From assembly GCA_002362135.1 (NCBI GenBank), contig DETO01000072.1, forward strand, positions 1-19,488: DNA of 19,488 bases. The letters are read 5' to 3'. Source of the DNA: Ruminococcus sp. UBA3286 (GTDB lineage: Bacteria > Bacillota > Clostridia > Oscillospirales > Ruminococcaceae). Below are positions 12,184-19,456 of this stretch, one piece after another. Below the pieces are notes generated by a model. It searched no databases. It saw nothing but the letters and a program-made list of their open reading frames with translations, and was not told the DNA's origin. Every line of letters begins with the position of its first letter. Positions within the stretch are counted from its first letter, which is position 1. The position numbers were made by a program, and so were the translations under genes.

Positions 12184-14034
12184 ATGAAAATCACAAAGAA
12201 AATTGCGGCAATGGCAGCCTCAGCCATGCTCGCCGCTTCTTCTGTTACGGCTGTTATAGGCGCAAACGTAACCGCAGGAGCTGCCGATCTCGATCTCGAT
12301 AACTACGCTCGACTGCTCCAGTATTCTCTCTATTTTTACGACGCCAACTACTGCGGCGAAGGCGTAAGCGAAAAATCTCATTTTTCATGGCGTGACGACT
12401 GCCACCCGCATGATACGGTAAAATCCGGATTCCACGACGCAGGCGACGGCATCATCTGCGGACTTACCGAAGGATTCACCGCTTCAACCCTCGGCTGGAT
12501 GTACTACGAATATTCCGACGCGTTCCAGAAAACAGGCACTTACGCTCATCTTAAAGATATCACGGACGAATTTGCGCAGTTCTTCAAGGAATGCACAACC
12601 CTTGACGGAAACGGTAACGTTACCAAATTCATCTACGAAATAGGCGACGACGGCGCAGATCACGGAAAATGGCGCGCTCCCGAACAGATGGGCGCACGCG
12701 GCGCAAACGAATATTACTCCACCACCGACGGCGCAAGCAATGTTGCGGCTCAGTATGCTGCCGCTCTTGCGCAGAATTACATAAATTTCGGCAATGAAGA
12801 CGATCTTAAATACGCTAAGGCTCTTTATGATTTTGCCGCTAAAAACCGCAAAATGACTTACGATCAACAAACTTATTCCGATAAGAGCGTTGAGGACGAT
12901 ATCGCTTGGGCGGCAGGCTGGATGTATCTCGCAACAAAGGAACAGCCATATCTCGACGCCAACAGCAAAGATACAAGCAATACTAACGACTGGGTAAACG
13001 ATTATTATTACGGCGGCGTATGGCTCGGCGCAGCTATCATAAACGCTGAAATTACAGGTAATTGGTCAAAACCTGTAAGCTATATCAACGGCATTGTAAA
13101 TTCCAACAGCAATCAGTTCTATGTTATGAATTCTTGGGGAAGTGCGCGTCACAATACCCTTATGCAGACCTGCGCTCTCGTTGCCTCAAAATACAGCGAC
13201 AGCGGCGCAAATTTCAATGAATGGTGCAAAAAACAGATGAACATGATCCTCGGCGACAACAATGCCAACGTTTGTCTTGTTGTGGGATATAACGACGTTG
13301 CGGCAACTTCTCCCCATCACCGCGCCGCTTCGGGACTTTATGTTGATGACGGCTGGAGTCAGTGGAACAATTGGAACGGAGATTATGCAAGCGTTCCTAC
13401 AAGTCATACTCTCTACGGCGCACTCTGTGGCGGACCTACAAGCACGGACTTCAGCACATTCCGCAAACTTGACGCAAAGGACGCTACTTCAAATGAAGTC
13501 GCTCTCGACTATCAGGTTGGTCTCGTTGGCGCGGCGGTCGGACTTTATAACGCTTACGGAACGGGAAACGTTGTTGCGGAAATAGGCGATGAAGTTACGG
13601 TTTATCCCGAAGAGATCGCGGCTGCAAAGGGTGAAATTCCTCAGCCTCCCGTAACTACCACGACCGCTAACACAACAACTTCAACGACGACTACCGCTAC
13701 TACCACAACGACTTCCACTACAACAACCACTACCACCACTTTCACAACATCTATTACCCCGAATACAACAGACAGCGGCACGACTACGACCATGCAGCAG
13801 CCTGACGATACTCGCTATGGCGACGCTAACTGCGACGGCAAGATCGAGATTGCGGACGCTACGCTGATTCTCCAGTTCCTCACCAACAAGGACGAATATA
13901 GTCTTACAGCGCAGGGAATGAAAAATGCCGACGTTATAGGCAACGGCGACGGCGTTACAGCTCAGGACGCTCTTGTTATTCAGCAGGTCGACGCAGGAAT
14001 TTACAAGGTTTCCGATTTGCCGATTAAGGATTGA
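12184..14034 (+). CDS. Cellulosomal GH9 glycoside hydrolase with dockerin (probable cellulase)
   Basis: A 616-residue secreted enzyme. Residues 1-34 are a signal peptide (basic MKITKK, then alanine-rich core, cleavage near AGAAD). Residues about 38-460 are a family 9 catalytic domain that attacks beta-1,4-glucan with inversion. It has the FHDAGDG motif (Asp85 and Asp88), PHHRAASG (His378-379), and NEVALDY with the probable proton donor Glu438. In the second GH9 here the motif reads DAGDH, as is usual; this protein has Gly at that place. Residues about 488-541 are a linker of mostly threonine. Residues 546-612 are a dockerin (D547-A-N-C-D-G...D558, then a second loop at 583-595). There is no binding module. 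The start at 12184 follows AAAGGAAG; an in-frame ATG at 12136 lies at the -10 box. It is a single-gene unit. Confidence 0.93.
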   Translation: MKITKKIAAMAASAMLAASSVTAVIGANVTAGAADLDLDNYARLLQYSLYFYDANYCGEGVSEKSHFSWRDDCHPHDTVKSGFHDAGDGIICGLTEGFTASTLGWMYYEYSDAFQKTGTYAHLKDITDEFAQFFKECTTLDGNGNVTKFIYEIGDDGADHGKWRAPEQMGARGANEYYSTTDGASNVAAQYAAALAQNYINFGNEDDLKYAKALYDFAAKNRKMTYDQQTYSDKSVEDDIAWAAGWMYLATKEQPYLDANSKDTSNTNDWVNDYYYGGVWLGAAIINAEITGNWSKPVSYINGIVNSNSNQFYVMNSWGSARHNTLMQTCALVASKYSDSGANFNEWCKKQMNMILGDNNANVCLVVGYNDVAATSPHHRAASGLYVDDGWSQWNNWNGDYASVPTSHTLYGALCGGPTSTDFSTFRKLDAKDATSNEVALDYQVGLVGAAVGLYNAYGTGNVVAEIGDEVTVYPEEIAAAKGEIPQPPVTTTTANTTTSTTTTATTTTTSTTTTTTTTFTTSITPNTTDSGTTTTMQQPDDTRYGDANCDGKIEIADATLILQFLTNKDEYSLTAQGMKNADVIGNGDGVTAQDALVIQQVDAGIYKVSDLPIKD

Positions 14035-14062
14035 TAAATTTCTGATCTGCACATAAATAATG

Positions 14063-14099
14063 ACAAAAGCAGGCTCAATACGAGTCTGCTTTTGTTTTA
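14063..14099 (+). terminator. Terminator of the first GH9 gene
   Basis: A 14-bp stem with one G-U pair (14063-14076 with 14082-14095) and the loop AATAC is followed by the short T-tract TTTAT. Confidence 0.82.
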
Positions 14100-14176
14100 T
14101 ATCGATACTTATTCACGATAATTTCACAAAAACCCAACTTTTTGTTGCAAAAACAACTGATGATATTGTGATTATG

Positions 14177-14239
14177 TATAATTCCAACTGTCTATTTTAG
14201 GTGAATAGGGAGAATATGCAAAAAAACGCTGTTTTGTAA
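14177..14239 (+). other. Upstream TATAAT and 7-codon reading frame before the second GH9 gene
   Basis: An ATGTATAAT (14174-14182) is followed by AGGGAGA (14207-14213) and a short reading frame MQKNAVL (14216-14239). It might be a leader peptide or the remnant of a duplicated start region, since the real gene also begins MQK after a similar ATGTATAAT. Expression is unproven. Confidence 0.25.
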
Positions 14240-14255
14240 CCAAATTGTAACCAAA
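14234..14255 (+). repeat. Tandem 11-bp direct repeat upstream of the second GH9 promoter
   Basis: TTGTAACCAAA occurs twice, head to tail, at 14234-14244 and 14245-14255. It ends 17 bases before the -10 box, and the 11-base period is close to one helix turn, so both copies face the same side of the DNA. A regulator binding site is a reasonable inference. Confidence 0.6.
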
Positions 14256-14272
14256 AAATTTTCAAAAATATG

Positions 14273-14324
14273 TATAATGTATGTATAAACATATTATAGG
14301 CTGTGAATCTGCGCAGACAGATTC
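14273..14324 (+). promoter_or_regulatory. -10 box and 5' UTR hairpin of the second GH9 gene
   Basis: TATAAT at 14273-14278, preceded directly by TG, is the likely -10 box; the -35 position (ACCAAA) is not consensus and overlaps the repeat, as in activator-dependent promoters. The leader contains GAATCTG (14305-14311) and CAGATTC (14318-14324) pairing around CGCAGA, some 28 bases before the start codon. GAAAGAAGA is the weak ribosome binding site. Confidence 0.55.
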
Positions 14325-14351
14325 TAATTTTTACGAAAGAAGAATGATAAT

Positions 14352-16991
14352 ATGCAGAAATTTAATAAGTTCAAATCTGTTATCCTCAGCGGCATGATCG
14401 CCGCGGCTTCCGTAGCAGGTTCGTTCGCTTCCGTTGCTGCGCCCTCTCTCTCAGCGTCAGCGGCAGGTTCGGACGACTACGCGAAGCTTCTCCAGTATTC
14501 TCTCTATTTTTACGACGCAAATATGTGCGGCGATAAAGTAGGAGAAACTTCCGCTCTTACATGGCGCGACGACTGCCATACTTCCGACGAAGTTAAGGGC
14601 GGTTTCCACGACGCCGGCGACCACGCTATGTTCGGTCTCCCCCAGGGTTACACGGCTTCAACTCTCGGCTGGAGCTTCTACGAATTCAAAGACGCTTACA
14701 ATGCGACCGGTCAGGCTGAACATCTCAAAGTCGTTTCCGATCATTTCAACGAGTTCTTCAAGGCTTCCACAAAACTCAGCGGCGATTCCGTTTCAAGCTT
14801 CCTCTATCAGAAAGAAGACGGCAACAAAGACCACGCTTACTGGGGTACTCCCGAAAATCAGGAAAACGTTCAGGGAACTCGTAAAATGTACTGGACTTCC
14901 AGCGGCGCAAGCGATATTGCCGCAGATTATGCAGCTTCACTCGCCCTCAGCTATCTCAATTTCGGTAATGCGGAAGATCTGAAGTACGCTAAGGCTCTTT
15001 ACAAATTCTCTACGCAGTATAATCAGGTAGCCACGGACGGTCCTACAGGTTTCTATACTTCCGGCGGCTGCACAGACGAACAGGCTTTCGCAGCAGGCTG
15101 GCTCTACCTTGCAACAAACGATGAATCATACAAAAACGATTGTATCAGCAAACAGGTGCAATATCTCGGCTGGGTTGACGGCTGGGACAACAGAGGTCTC
15201 GGCGCAGCCTGCGTTGAAGCCCACATCACAGGCAACTGGAACAAGGTAAACAGCTTTATTACGCAGTTTGCAAATGAAAAGACAAGCAGCGGATATTTCT
15301 TTGCCGATAAGTGGGGCAGCGCGCGTCTTAACGCATCCATGCAGTTCACTTCGCTTGTTGCAACTAAAAACTCCAGCGCAAATTTCACTGACTGGTGCGT
15401 AAAGCAGATGAATTACCTCACTGGCGATAACCCGTCCGGCACTTGCTTCCTCACGGGATTTGCAAGCAATTCCGCTAAGAATCCTCACCATAGAGCAGCT
15501 TCGGGATATAATTCCTATGACGAATTCAACGGAGAAGCTCATCCGCAGTCGGTTGCTCCAAACGCTCCTACGCTTATCGGCGCGCTCGTTGGAGGCCCTA
15601 CGGACGCAAACGGCTCTTATGTTGACGATATGAACGATTATGTTTGCAACGAAGTAGCTATCGACTACAATGCAGGCTTCGTCGGCGCGTCAGCAGGTCT
15701 GTATCAGCTTACAAATTCCAAATCAACAACATCTTCAAGCATCAAGGGCGTTGATAAAATTTACAACGGTCAGGCAGGTAATGATAACCCCGTTACTCCG
15801 CCTGTAACTACTACTCCTACTCCTTCTTCAAACGGACTTTACGAGATCAAGCCTGCTCAGAAGATCGTTTACAGCCAGCTTCCCGAAGACGATAAGATGA
15901 TCGGTTTCAAATGGGCTGATCTCGGCGTGGGATTCGATGAAACTGTTAAATCTGTTGAAGTTAATATCTCAACTTCCGGCAGCAAGATCGGTAAGTGGGA
16001 AGGCGCATTCGGTTCTTCAACTTCCTCCGCTCCCGACTACTGGACTCAGTCTGACGCATGGACTGAAAATTACGACGGAAAGACAGCAACTATCACATGG
16101 ACTCCTTCGGCTGACCAGGCTAAGCTTATCAACAAACTCAGCGGCGATCTGAAATTCGGCGTATGGTACATCGAATGCGACACGTTCACTATCGATTCCA
16201 TCGTTGTAAAGACTGACAAGTATAACGGTTCTGCTGTTGTTACCACAGCTTCAACTAATAAGCCTTCCAATACTACCGTTACAACAAAATCCACAAATAC
16301 TCCTTCCAATCCCTCTACACCCGGCGTTTATGAAGTTAAGCCCAATTTCAATTTCGACTACAATACTATCCCTGAAGATGAAAGAATGGTCGCATTCAAG
16401 TGGGAAGATTTCAACATCAGTGCAGGCGAAACTCCTACTAAGGTTGAAGTTAAGATAAGCGCCAATGGCAATATCGGCAAATGGCAGGGCGCTTTCGGCA
16501 CATCTACTTCCGTTTCTCCCGATTATTGGTACATGACGGACGATATGGAACAGACTATCAGCGGAAACAGCGCTACTATCACTTGGAATATCGATTCCGC
16601 TACAGCTGCAAAAATTCAGACTAAGTACAACGGCGAACTTAAATTCGGTACATGGTGGGTAGACTGCCAGCGATTCACTATCGATTCCGTTAAGGTTTAC
16701 ACAAGCGGCGGTTCGACTTCTACCACAAATCCTCCCGACACTAAGCCTACAACGCCTTCTTCCGGCAACACTCTCTACGGCGATGCTAACTGCGACGGCA
16801 AGATCGAGATCGCTGACGCTACGCTTATTCTCCAGTTCCTCACTAACAAAGATGAATATAGCCTTACAGATCAGGGCATGAAAAATGCCGACGTTACAGG
16901 CAACGGCGACGGCGTTACGGCTCAGGACGCTCTCGTCATCCAGCAGGTTGACGCAGGAATCTATAAGGTTTCCGATCTTCCTATTAAATAA
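14352..16991 (+). CDS. Cellulosomal GH9 cellulase with two tandem binding modules and dockerin
   Basis: An 879-residue secreted enzyme. Residues 1-38 are a signal peptide. Residues about 41-455 are a GH9 catalytic domain paralogous to the upstream gene (both begin Y-A-[KR]-L-L-Q-Y-S-L-Y-F-Y-D-A-N). It has FHDAGDH (Asp87, Asp90), PHHRAASG (His379-380) and CNEVAIDY with proton donor Glu434. Two related modules of about 130 residues follow, at 495-626 and 658-785, joined by Thr/Ser/Pro linkers. They keep GKWEGAFGSS / GKWQGAFGTS, PDYW, and VWYIECDTFTIDSI / TWWVDCQRFTIDSV. From memory this GH9-module-module-dockerin layout matches R. flavefaciens proteins with CBM79 modules that bind beta-glucans. 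Residues 809-876 are the dockerin. The start at 14352 is the only suitable ATG in frame. Confidence 0.93.
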   Translation: MQKFNKFKSVILSGMIAAASVAGSFASVAAPSLSASAAGSDDYAKLLQYSLYFYDANMCGDKVGETSALTWRDDCHTSDEVKGGFHDAGDHAMFGLPQGYTASTLGWSFYEFKDAYNATGQAEHLKVVSDHFNEFFKASTKLSGDSVSSFLYQKEDGNKDHAYWGTPENQENVQGTRKMYWTSSGASDIAADYAASLALSYLNFGNAEDLKYAKALYKFSTQYNQVATDGPTGFYTSGGCTDEQAFAAGWLYLATNDESYKNDCISKQVQYLGWVDGWDNRGLGAACVEAHITGNWNKVNSFITQFANEKTSSGYFFADKWGSARLNASMQFTSLVATKNSSANFTDWCVKQMNYLTGDNPSGTCFLTGFASNSAKNPHHRAASGYNSYDEFNGEAHPQSVAPNAPTLIGALVGGPTDANGSYVDDMNDYVCNEVAIDYNAGFVGASAGLYQLTNSKSTTSSSIKGVDKIYNGQAGNDNPVTPPVTTTPTPSSNGLYEIKPAQKIVYSQLPEDDKMIGFKWADLGVGFDETVKSVEVNISTSGSKIGKWEGAFGSSTSSAPDYWTQSDAWTENYDGKTATITWTPSADQAKLINKLSGDLKFGVWYIECDTFTIDSIVVKTDKYNGSAVVTTASTNKPSNTTVTTKSTNTPSNPSTPGVYEVKPNFNFDYNTIPEDERMVAFKWEDFNISAGETPTKVEVKISANGNIGKWQGAFGTSTSVSPDYWYMTDDMEQTISGNSATITWNIDSATAAKIQTKYNGELKFGTWWVDCQRFTIDSVKVYTSGGSTSTTNPPDTKPTTPSSGNTLYGDANCDGKIEIADATLILQFLTNKDEYSLTDQGMKNADVTGNGDGVTAQDALVIQQVDAGIYKVSDLPIK
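15834..16229 (+). repeat. First CBM79-like module of the GH9 cellulase
   Basis: Encodes residues 495-626. Beta-rich module with exposed-aromatic candidates W549, W564, W570 and W605. About half of its residues recur in the next module. The family name is recalled from domain order and tryptophan pattern, not searched. Confidence 0.6.
16323..16706 (+). repeat. Second CBM79-like module of the GH9 cellulase
   Basis: Encodes residues 658-785. It shares the motifs YEVKP, F.W.D, GKWQGAFG, PDYW and FTIDSVKV with the first copy. Candidate ligand-binding tryptophans are W711, W726, W768 and W769; W570 of module 1 is not conserved, so the two may differ in ligand. Confidence 0.6.
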
Positions 16992-17002
16992 TGCCTCAAT
17001 TC

Positions 17003-17033
17003 AAAAGGGACTTCCGATTTGGAAGTCCTTTTT
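17003..17033 (+). terminator. Terminator of the second GH9 gene
   Basis: A 13-bp stem with one G-U pair (17003-17015 with 17021-17033) around GATTT, ending in a T-run. Its core GGACTTCC...GGAAGTCC is the same as in the terminator after the GH10 gene. Confidence 0.92.
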
Positions 17034-17100
17034 CTTTGTGTATTCATTTATTGCGTTTTTCATTCCGCTGACCATTTCTTGCGGAAATTTATATTACAAT

Positions 17101-17129
17101 TTGACATTTTCTTAATATTGTGTTATAAT
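17101..17129 (+). promoter_or_regulatory. Promoter of the GH10 gene
   Basis: A perfect TTGACA (17101-17106), 17-base spacer and TATAAT (17124-17129). Confidence 0.93.
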
Positions 17130-17145
17130 TATATTGGTGATTTTT

Positions 17146-17194
17146 TCACAATGAGATATGTGATTTTAGAACCTCACAAGTTCTGAGAAAGGGA
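17146..17194 (+). promoter_or_regulatory. 5' UTR stem-loops and RBS of the GH10 gene
   Basis: Two small inverted repeats lie in the leader: TCACA / TGTGA (17146-17150 and 17159-17163) and AGAAC / GTTCT (17068-equivalent arm at 17168-17172 and 17180-17184). The ribosome binding site AAAGGGA follows directly, and the ATG is at 17204. Confidence 0.5.
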
Positions 17195-17203
17195 TGATTT
17201 TTA

Positions 17204-19144
17204 ATGAAGAAAAAACACTTCAACAGAATCGCAGCCGCTGCTTTAGCTTCTGCAATGCTTATGTCATCTGCTAACGCAGTTTTCGCTGCCGATGATTCTG
17301 CTGCGACAGGCAAGGTAATACTCTCGTTCGACTTCGAGGACGGCGACGTTTCCGCATTCTGCAACCGCGGTGAAAACGACACTACCGTGCTTTCTACTGC
17401 CACTGAGGGCGGTATCGACGGCAAGTACCTGCTTGCTTCCGGACGTTCAAAAGACTGGAACGGCCCTGCTTTACGCCTCGACGATAAGCTTGAACCCTAT
17501 ACTGAGTACTACATAAGCGCTAAGGTAAAGGGCAAGTACTACACCAACGTTACCCTCAGCAAACAGCATGATAATTCCGACGGTGAAACAAAGTACGCCA
17601 ATCTGCTTCAGAATATCAATCAGCAGAATTATCCTACAGAGGACGGCTGGGTAACTATTCCGCCCACAAAGATCAGCTTTACAGACGAAATGAAGAACGT
17701 TTACGTTTACTTCGAGGGCGGTACGGACGATCTTTTCATAGACGATTTCACGATAACAGAAGTCCCGGTTGTTGAGATCGAACAGGATATCCCCGGTCTT
17801 AAAGATGTTTTCGCTAACGATTTCAAAGTAGGTACAGCTTTGACTCCTGACAATCTTTCCTCAAAACCCACTATGGATCTCGTTGAAAAGCATTTCAGCG
17901 GAAGTCTTACGGCAGGCAATGAAATGAAGCCTGACGCCGTTCTCAATAAGGATGCTTGTCAGGCTTATTATAAGGAAACAGGCGACGATACGGTTCCGCA
18001 GATCTCGTTCAGCGCGGCTAAGCCGTTTCTTAACTACTGCCAGAAGAATAATATCCCCGTGAGAATCCATACTCTCGTTTGGCACAGCCAGACTCCTGAC
18101 TGGTTCTTCAAGGTCGGTTATGCGGACGACGGCGAATGGGTCGACAAGGAAACAATGCTCGCGCGTATGGAAAATTATATAAAGGCTTATTTCGAAGAGC
18201 TGATCAAACTTTATCCCGATATTGATTTCTATGCCTGCGACGTTGTCAACGAAGCATGGACGGACGGCGGCTCGCCCCGTAATCCCGGCGAACAGGGAAA
18301 CGGCGGTTCTGAAAACTCCGCTTGGGTAAAGGTATTCGGCGATAACTCGTTTATCGAGCCTGCATTCACTTTCGCAAGAAAATATGCTCCGGCGGGCTGT
18401 AAGCTCTATTACAACGACTTCAACGAATACATGGACGGCAAGCTTAACGCTATCGTTGAAATGGCAACTGACCTCAAGGCAAAGGGCGTGATCGACGGTA
18501 TCGGTATGCAATCGCACCTCGACGCAAGACAGAGCCTTGACGCGGCGTTCCCATCTGTTAATATGTACAACAAGGCGCTTGATAAGTACGCTGAACTCGG
18601 ACTTGATATTCAGATCACGGAACTTGACGCTACAACTCCTGAGAACCCCACTGAAGCTGATTTCAAGGTTCAGGCTGATTACTACAAGGGAATCTGGGAT
18701 TCTATCTACGCGCACAAGGATTCGATATCGGCTGTAGTTGTATGGGGCGTTACAGACGATGGAAGCTGGAGAGCTAAGAAGTATCCGCTGCTTTTCGATG
18801 CCGATTACAAGGCTAAGCCTGCGTTCCATTCTATAATTGAGGGTCACGACGTTCCAATCACTACAAATCCTCCAAAAACCACAGAGCCGCCCGTCACGAC
18901 TACAACTGCGGCAGGCGATACGGCTTATGGAGACGCTAACTGCGACGGCAAGGTTGAGATCGCTGACGCTACGCTGATTCTCCAGTTCCTTACAAATAAG
19001 GACGAATATCAGCTGACTGAACAGGGCATGAAAAATGCCGATGTTATAGGCAACGGCGACGGCGTTACAGCTCAGGATGCGCTCACTATCCAGCAGGTCG
19101 ATGCAGGAATCTATAAGGTTTCCGATCTCCCTATAAATAAATAA
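17204..19144 (+). CDS. Cellulosomal CBM22-GH10 endo-beta-1,4-xylanase with dockerin
   Basis: A 646-residue secreted xylanase that cuts the xylan backbone with retention. Residues 1-29 are a signal peptide (MKKKHFNRIA, cleavage near VFAAD). Residues about 36-187 are a CBM22-type xylan-binding module (ILSFDFEDGDVSAFCNRG, YTEYYISAKVKG, DDLFIDDFTITE). Residues about 195-545 are the GH10 barrel: TAGNEMKPDA, HTLVWHSQTPDWFF, DVVNEAW with acid/base Glu350, YYNDFNEY, GIGMQSHLD, ITELDA with nucleophile Glu473, and VVVWGVTDDGSWR. A short Pro/Thr linker leads to a dockerin at 575-643 that matches those of the two GH9 enzymes at nearly all positions. It has its own consensus promoter and terminator. All catalytic residues that I expect are present. 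Confidence 0.96.
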   Translation: MKKKHFNRIAAAALASAMLMSSANAVFAADDSAATGKVILSFDFEDGDVSAFCNRGENDTTVLSTATEGGIDGKYLLASGRSKDWNGPALRLDDKLEPYTEYYISAKVKGKYYTNVTLSKQHDNSDGETKYANLLQNINQQNYPTEDGWVTIPPTKISFTDEMKNVYVYFEGGTDDLFIDDFTITEVPVVEIEQDIPGLKDVFANDFKVGTALTPDNLSSKPTMDLVEKHFSGSLTAGNEMKPDAVLNKDACQAYYKETGDDTVPQISFSAAKPFLNYCQKNNIPVRIHTLVWHSQTPDWFFKVGYADDGEWVDKETMLARMENYIKAYFEELIKLYPDIDFYACDVVNEAWTDGGSPRNPGEQGNGGSENSAWVKVFGDNSFIEPAFTFARKYAPAGCKLYYNDFNEYMDGKLNAIVEMATDLKAKGVIDGIGMQSHLDARQSLDAAFPSVNMYNKALDKYAELGLDIQITELDATTPENPTEADFKVQADYYKGIWDSIYAHKDSISAVVVWGVTDDGSWRAKKYPLLFDADYKAKPAFHSIIEGHDVPITTNPPKTTEPPVTTTTAAGDTAYGDANCDGKVEIADATLILQFLTNKDEYQLTEQGMKNADVIGNGDGVTAQDALTIQQVDAGIYKVSDLPINK

Positions 19145-19150
19145 ACAGCA

Positions 19151-19183
19151 AAAGGACTTCCGAAATGGAAGTCCTTTAATTTT
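19151..19183 (+). terminator. Terminator of the GH10 gene
   Basis: AAAGGACTTCC (19151-19161) and GGAAGTCCTTT (19167-19177) pair exactly around GAAAT, with AATTTTAT following. Confidence 0.85.
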
Positions 19184-19204
19184 ATTTACATTCAACCAAT
19201 ATAC

Positions 19205-19249
19205 GATAAAATAAAAAGCATTCATTCAATAATCTGAATGAATGCTTTT
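19205..19249 (-). terminator. Terminator of the tRNA/5S cluster
   Basis: A perfect 15-bp stem, AAAAGCATTCATTCA (19214-19228) and TGAATGAATGCTTTT (19235-19249), around a six-base loop. On the minus strand it is followed by TATTTTATCG; it begins just after the tRNA-Asn CCA. It can also back up the GH10 terminator on the plus strand. Confidence 0.88.
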
Positions 19250-19252
19250 ATT

Positions 19253-19328
19253 TGGCTCCCCCTGCCCGGCTCGAACGGGCGACAACTCGGTTAACAGCCG
19301 AGTGCTCTACCGACTGAGCTAAGGAGGA
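19253..19328 (-). tRNA. tRNA-Asn (anticodon GTT)
   Basis: The minus strand starts TCCTCCT and pairs with AGGGGGA, with discriminator G and encoded CCA. The anticodon arm CTCGG-CTGTTAA-CCGAG gives GTT. The D-arm TAGCTCAGTCGGTAGAGCA and the T-arm GCCCGTTCGAGCCGGGC are clear. The gene is 76 bases. Confidence 0.96.
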
Positions 19329-19336
19329 ACATCAAT

Positions 19337-19452
19337 ACCGGCGCTGAATTACTTTCCCAGGCCGTCGCCAGCCAAGTATCATCATCGCGCATGAGCTTAA
19401 CTTCCGTGTTCGGAATGGAAACGGGTGTGACCTCATTGCCATAAGCACCGAT
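19337..19452 (-). rRNA. rrf: 5S ribosomal RNA
   Basis: On the minus strand the conserved 5S core is present: CACACCCGTTTCCATTCCG, AACACGGAAGTTAAGCTC, then GATGATACTTGGCTGGCGAC and CCTGGGAAAGTA. The terminal helix pairs CGGTGCT (19450-19444) with AGCGCCG (19345-19339). The ends are set to within a few bases from that helix. Confidence 0.93.
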
Positions 19453-19456
19453 TTGA

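Noticed and set aside
13648..13800. Dense ACN triplet repeats that look like a tandem repeat or CRISPR-like array
   Set aside because: They are in frame in the GH9 gene and encode the Thr-rich linker between catalytic domain and dockerin; there is no repeat-spacer structure.
17861..19225. Long open frame of 454 codons on the minus strand opposite the GH10 gene
   Set aside because: It lies entirely against a well-supported xylanase gene, has no recognisable domain, and shares its frame pattern with the antisense of the other dockerin regions; it results from the codon usage of the real gene.
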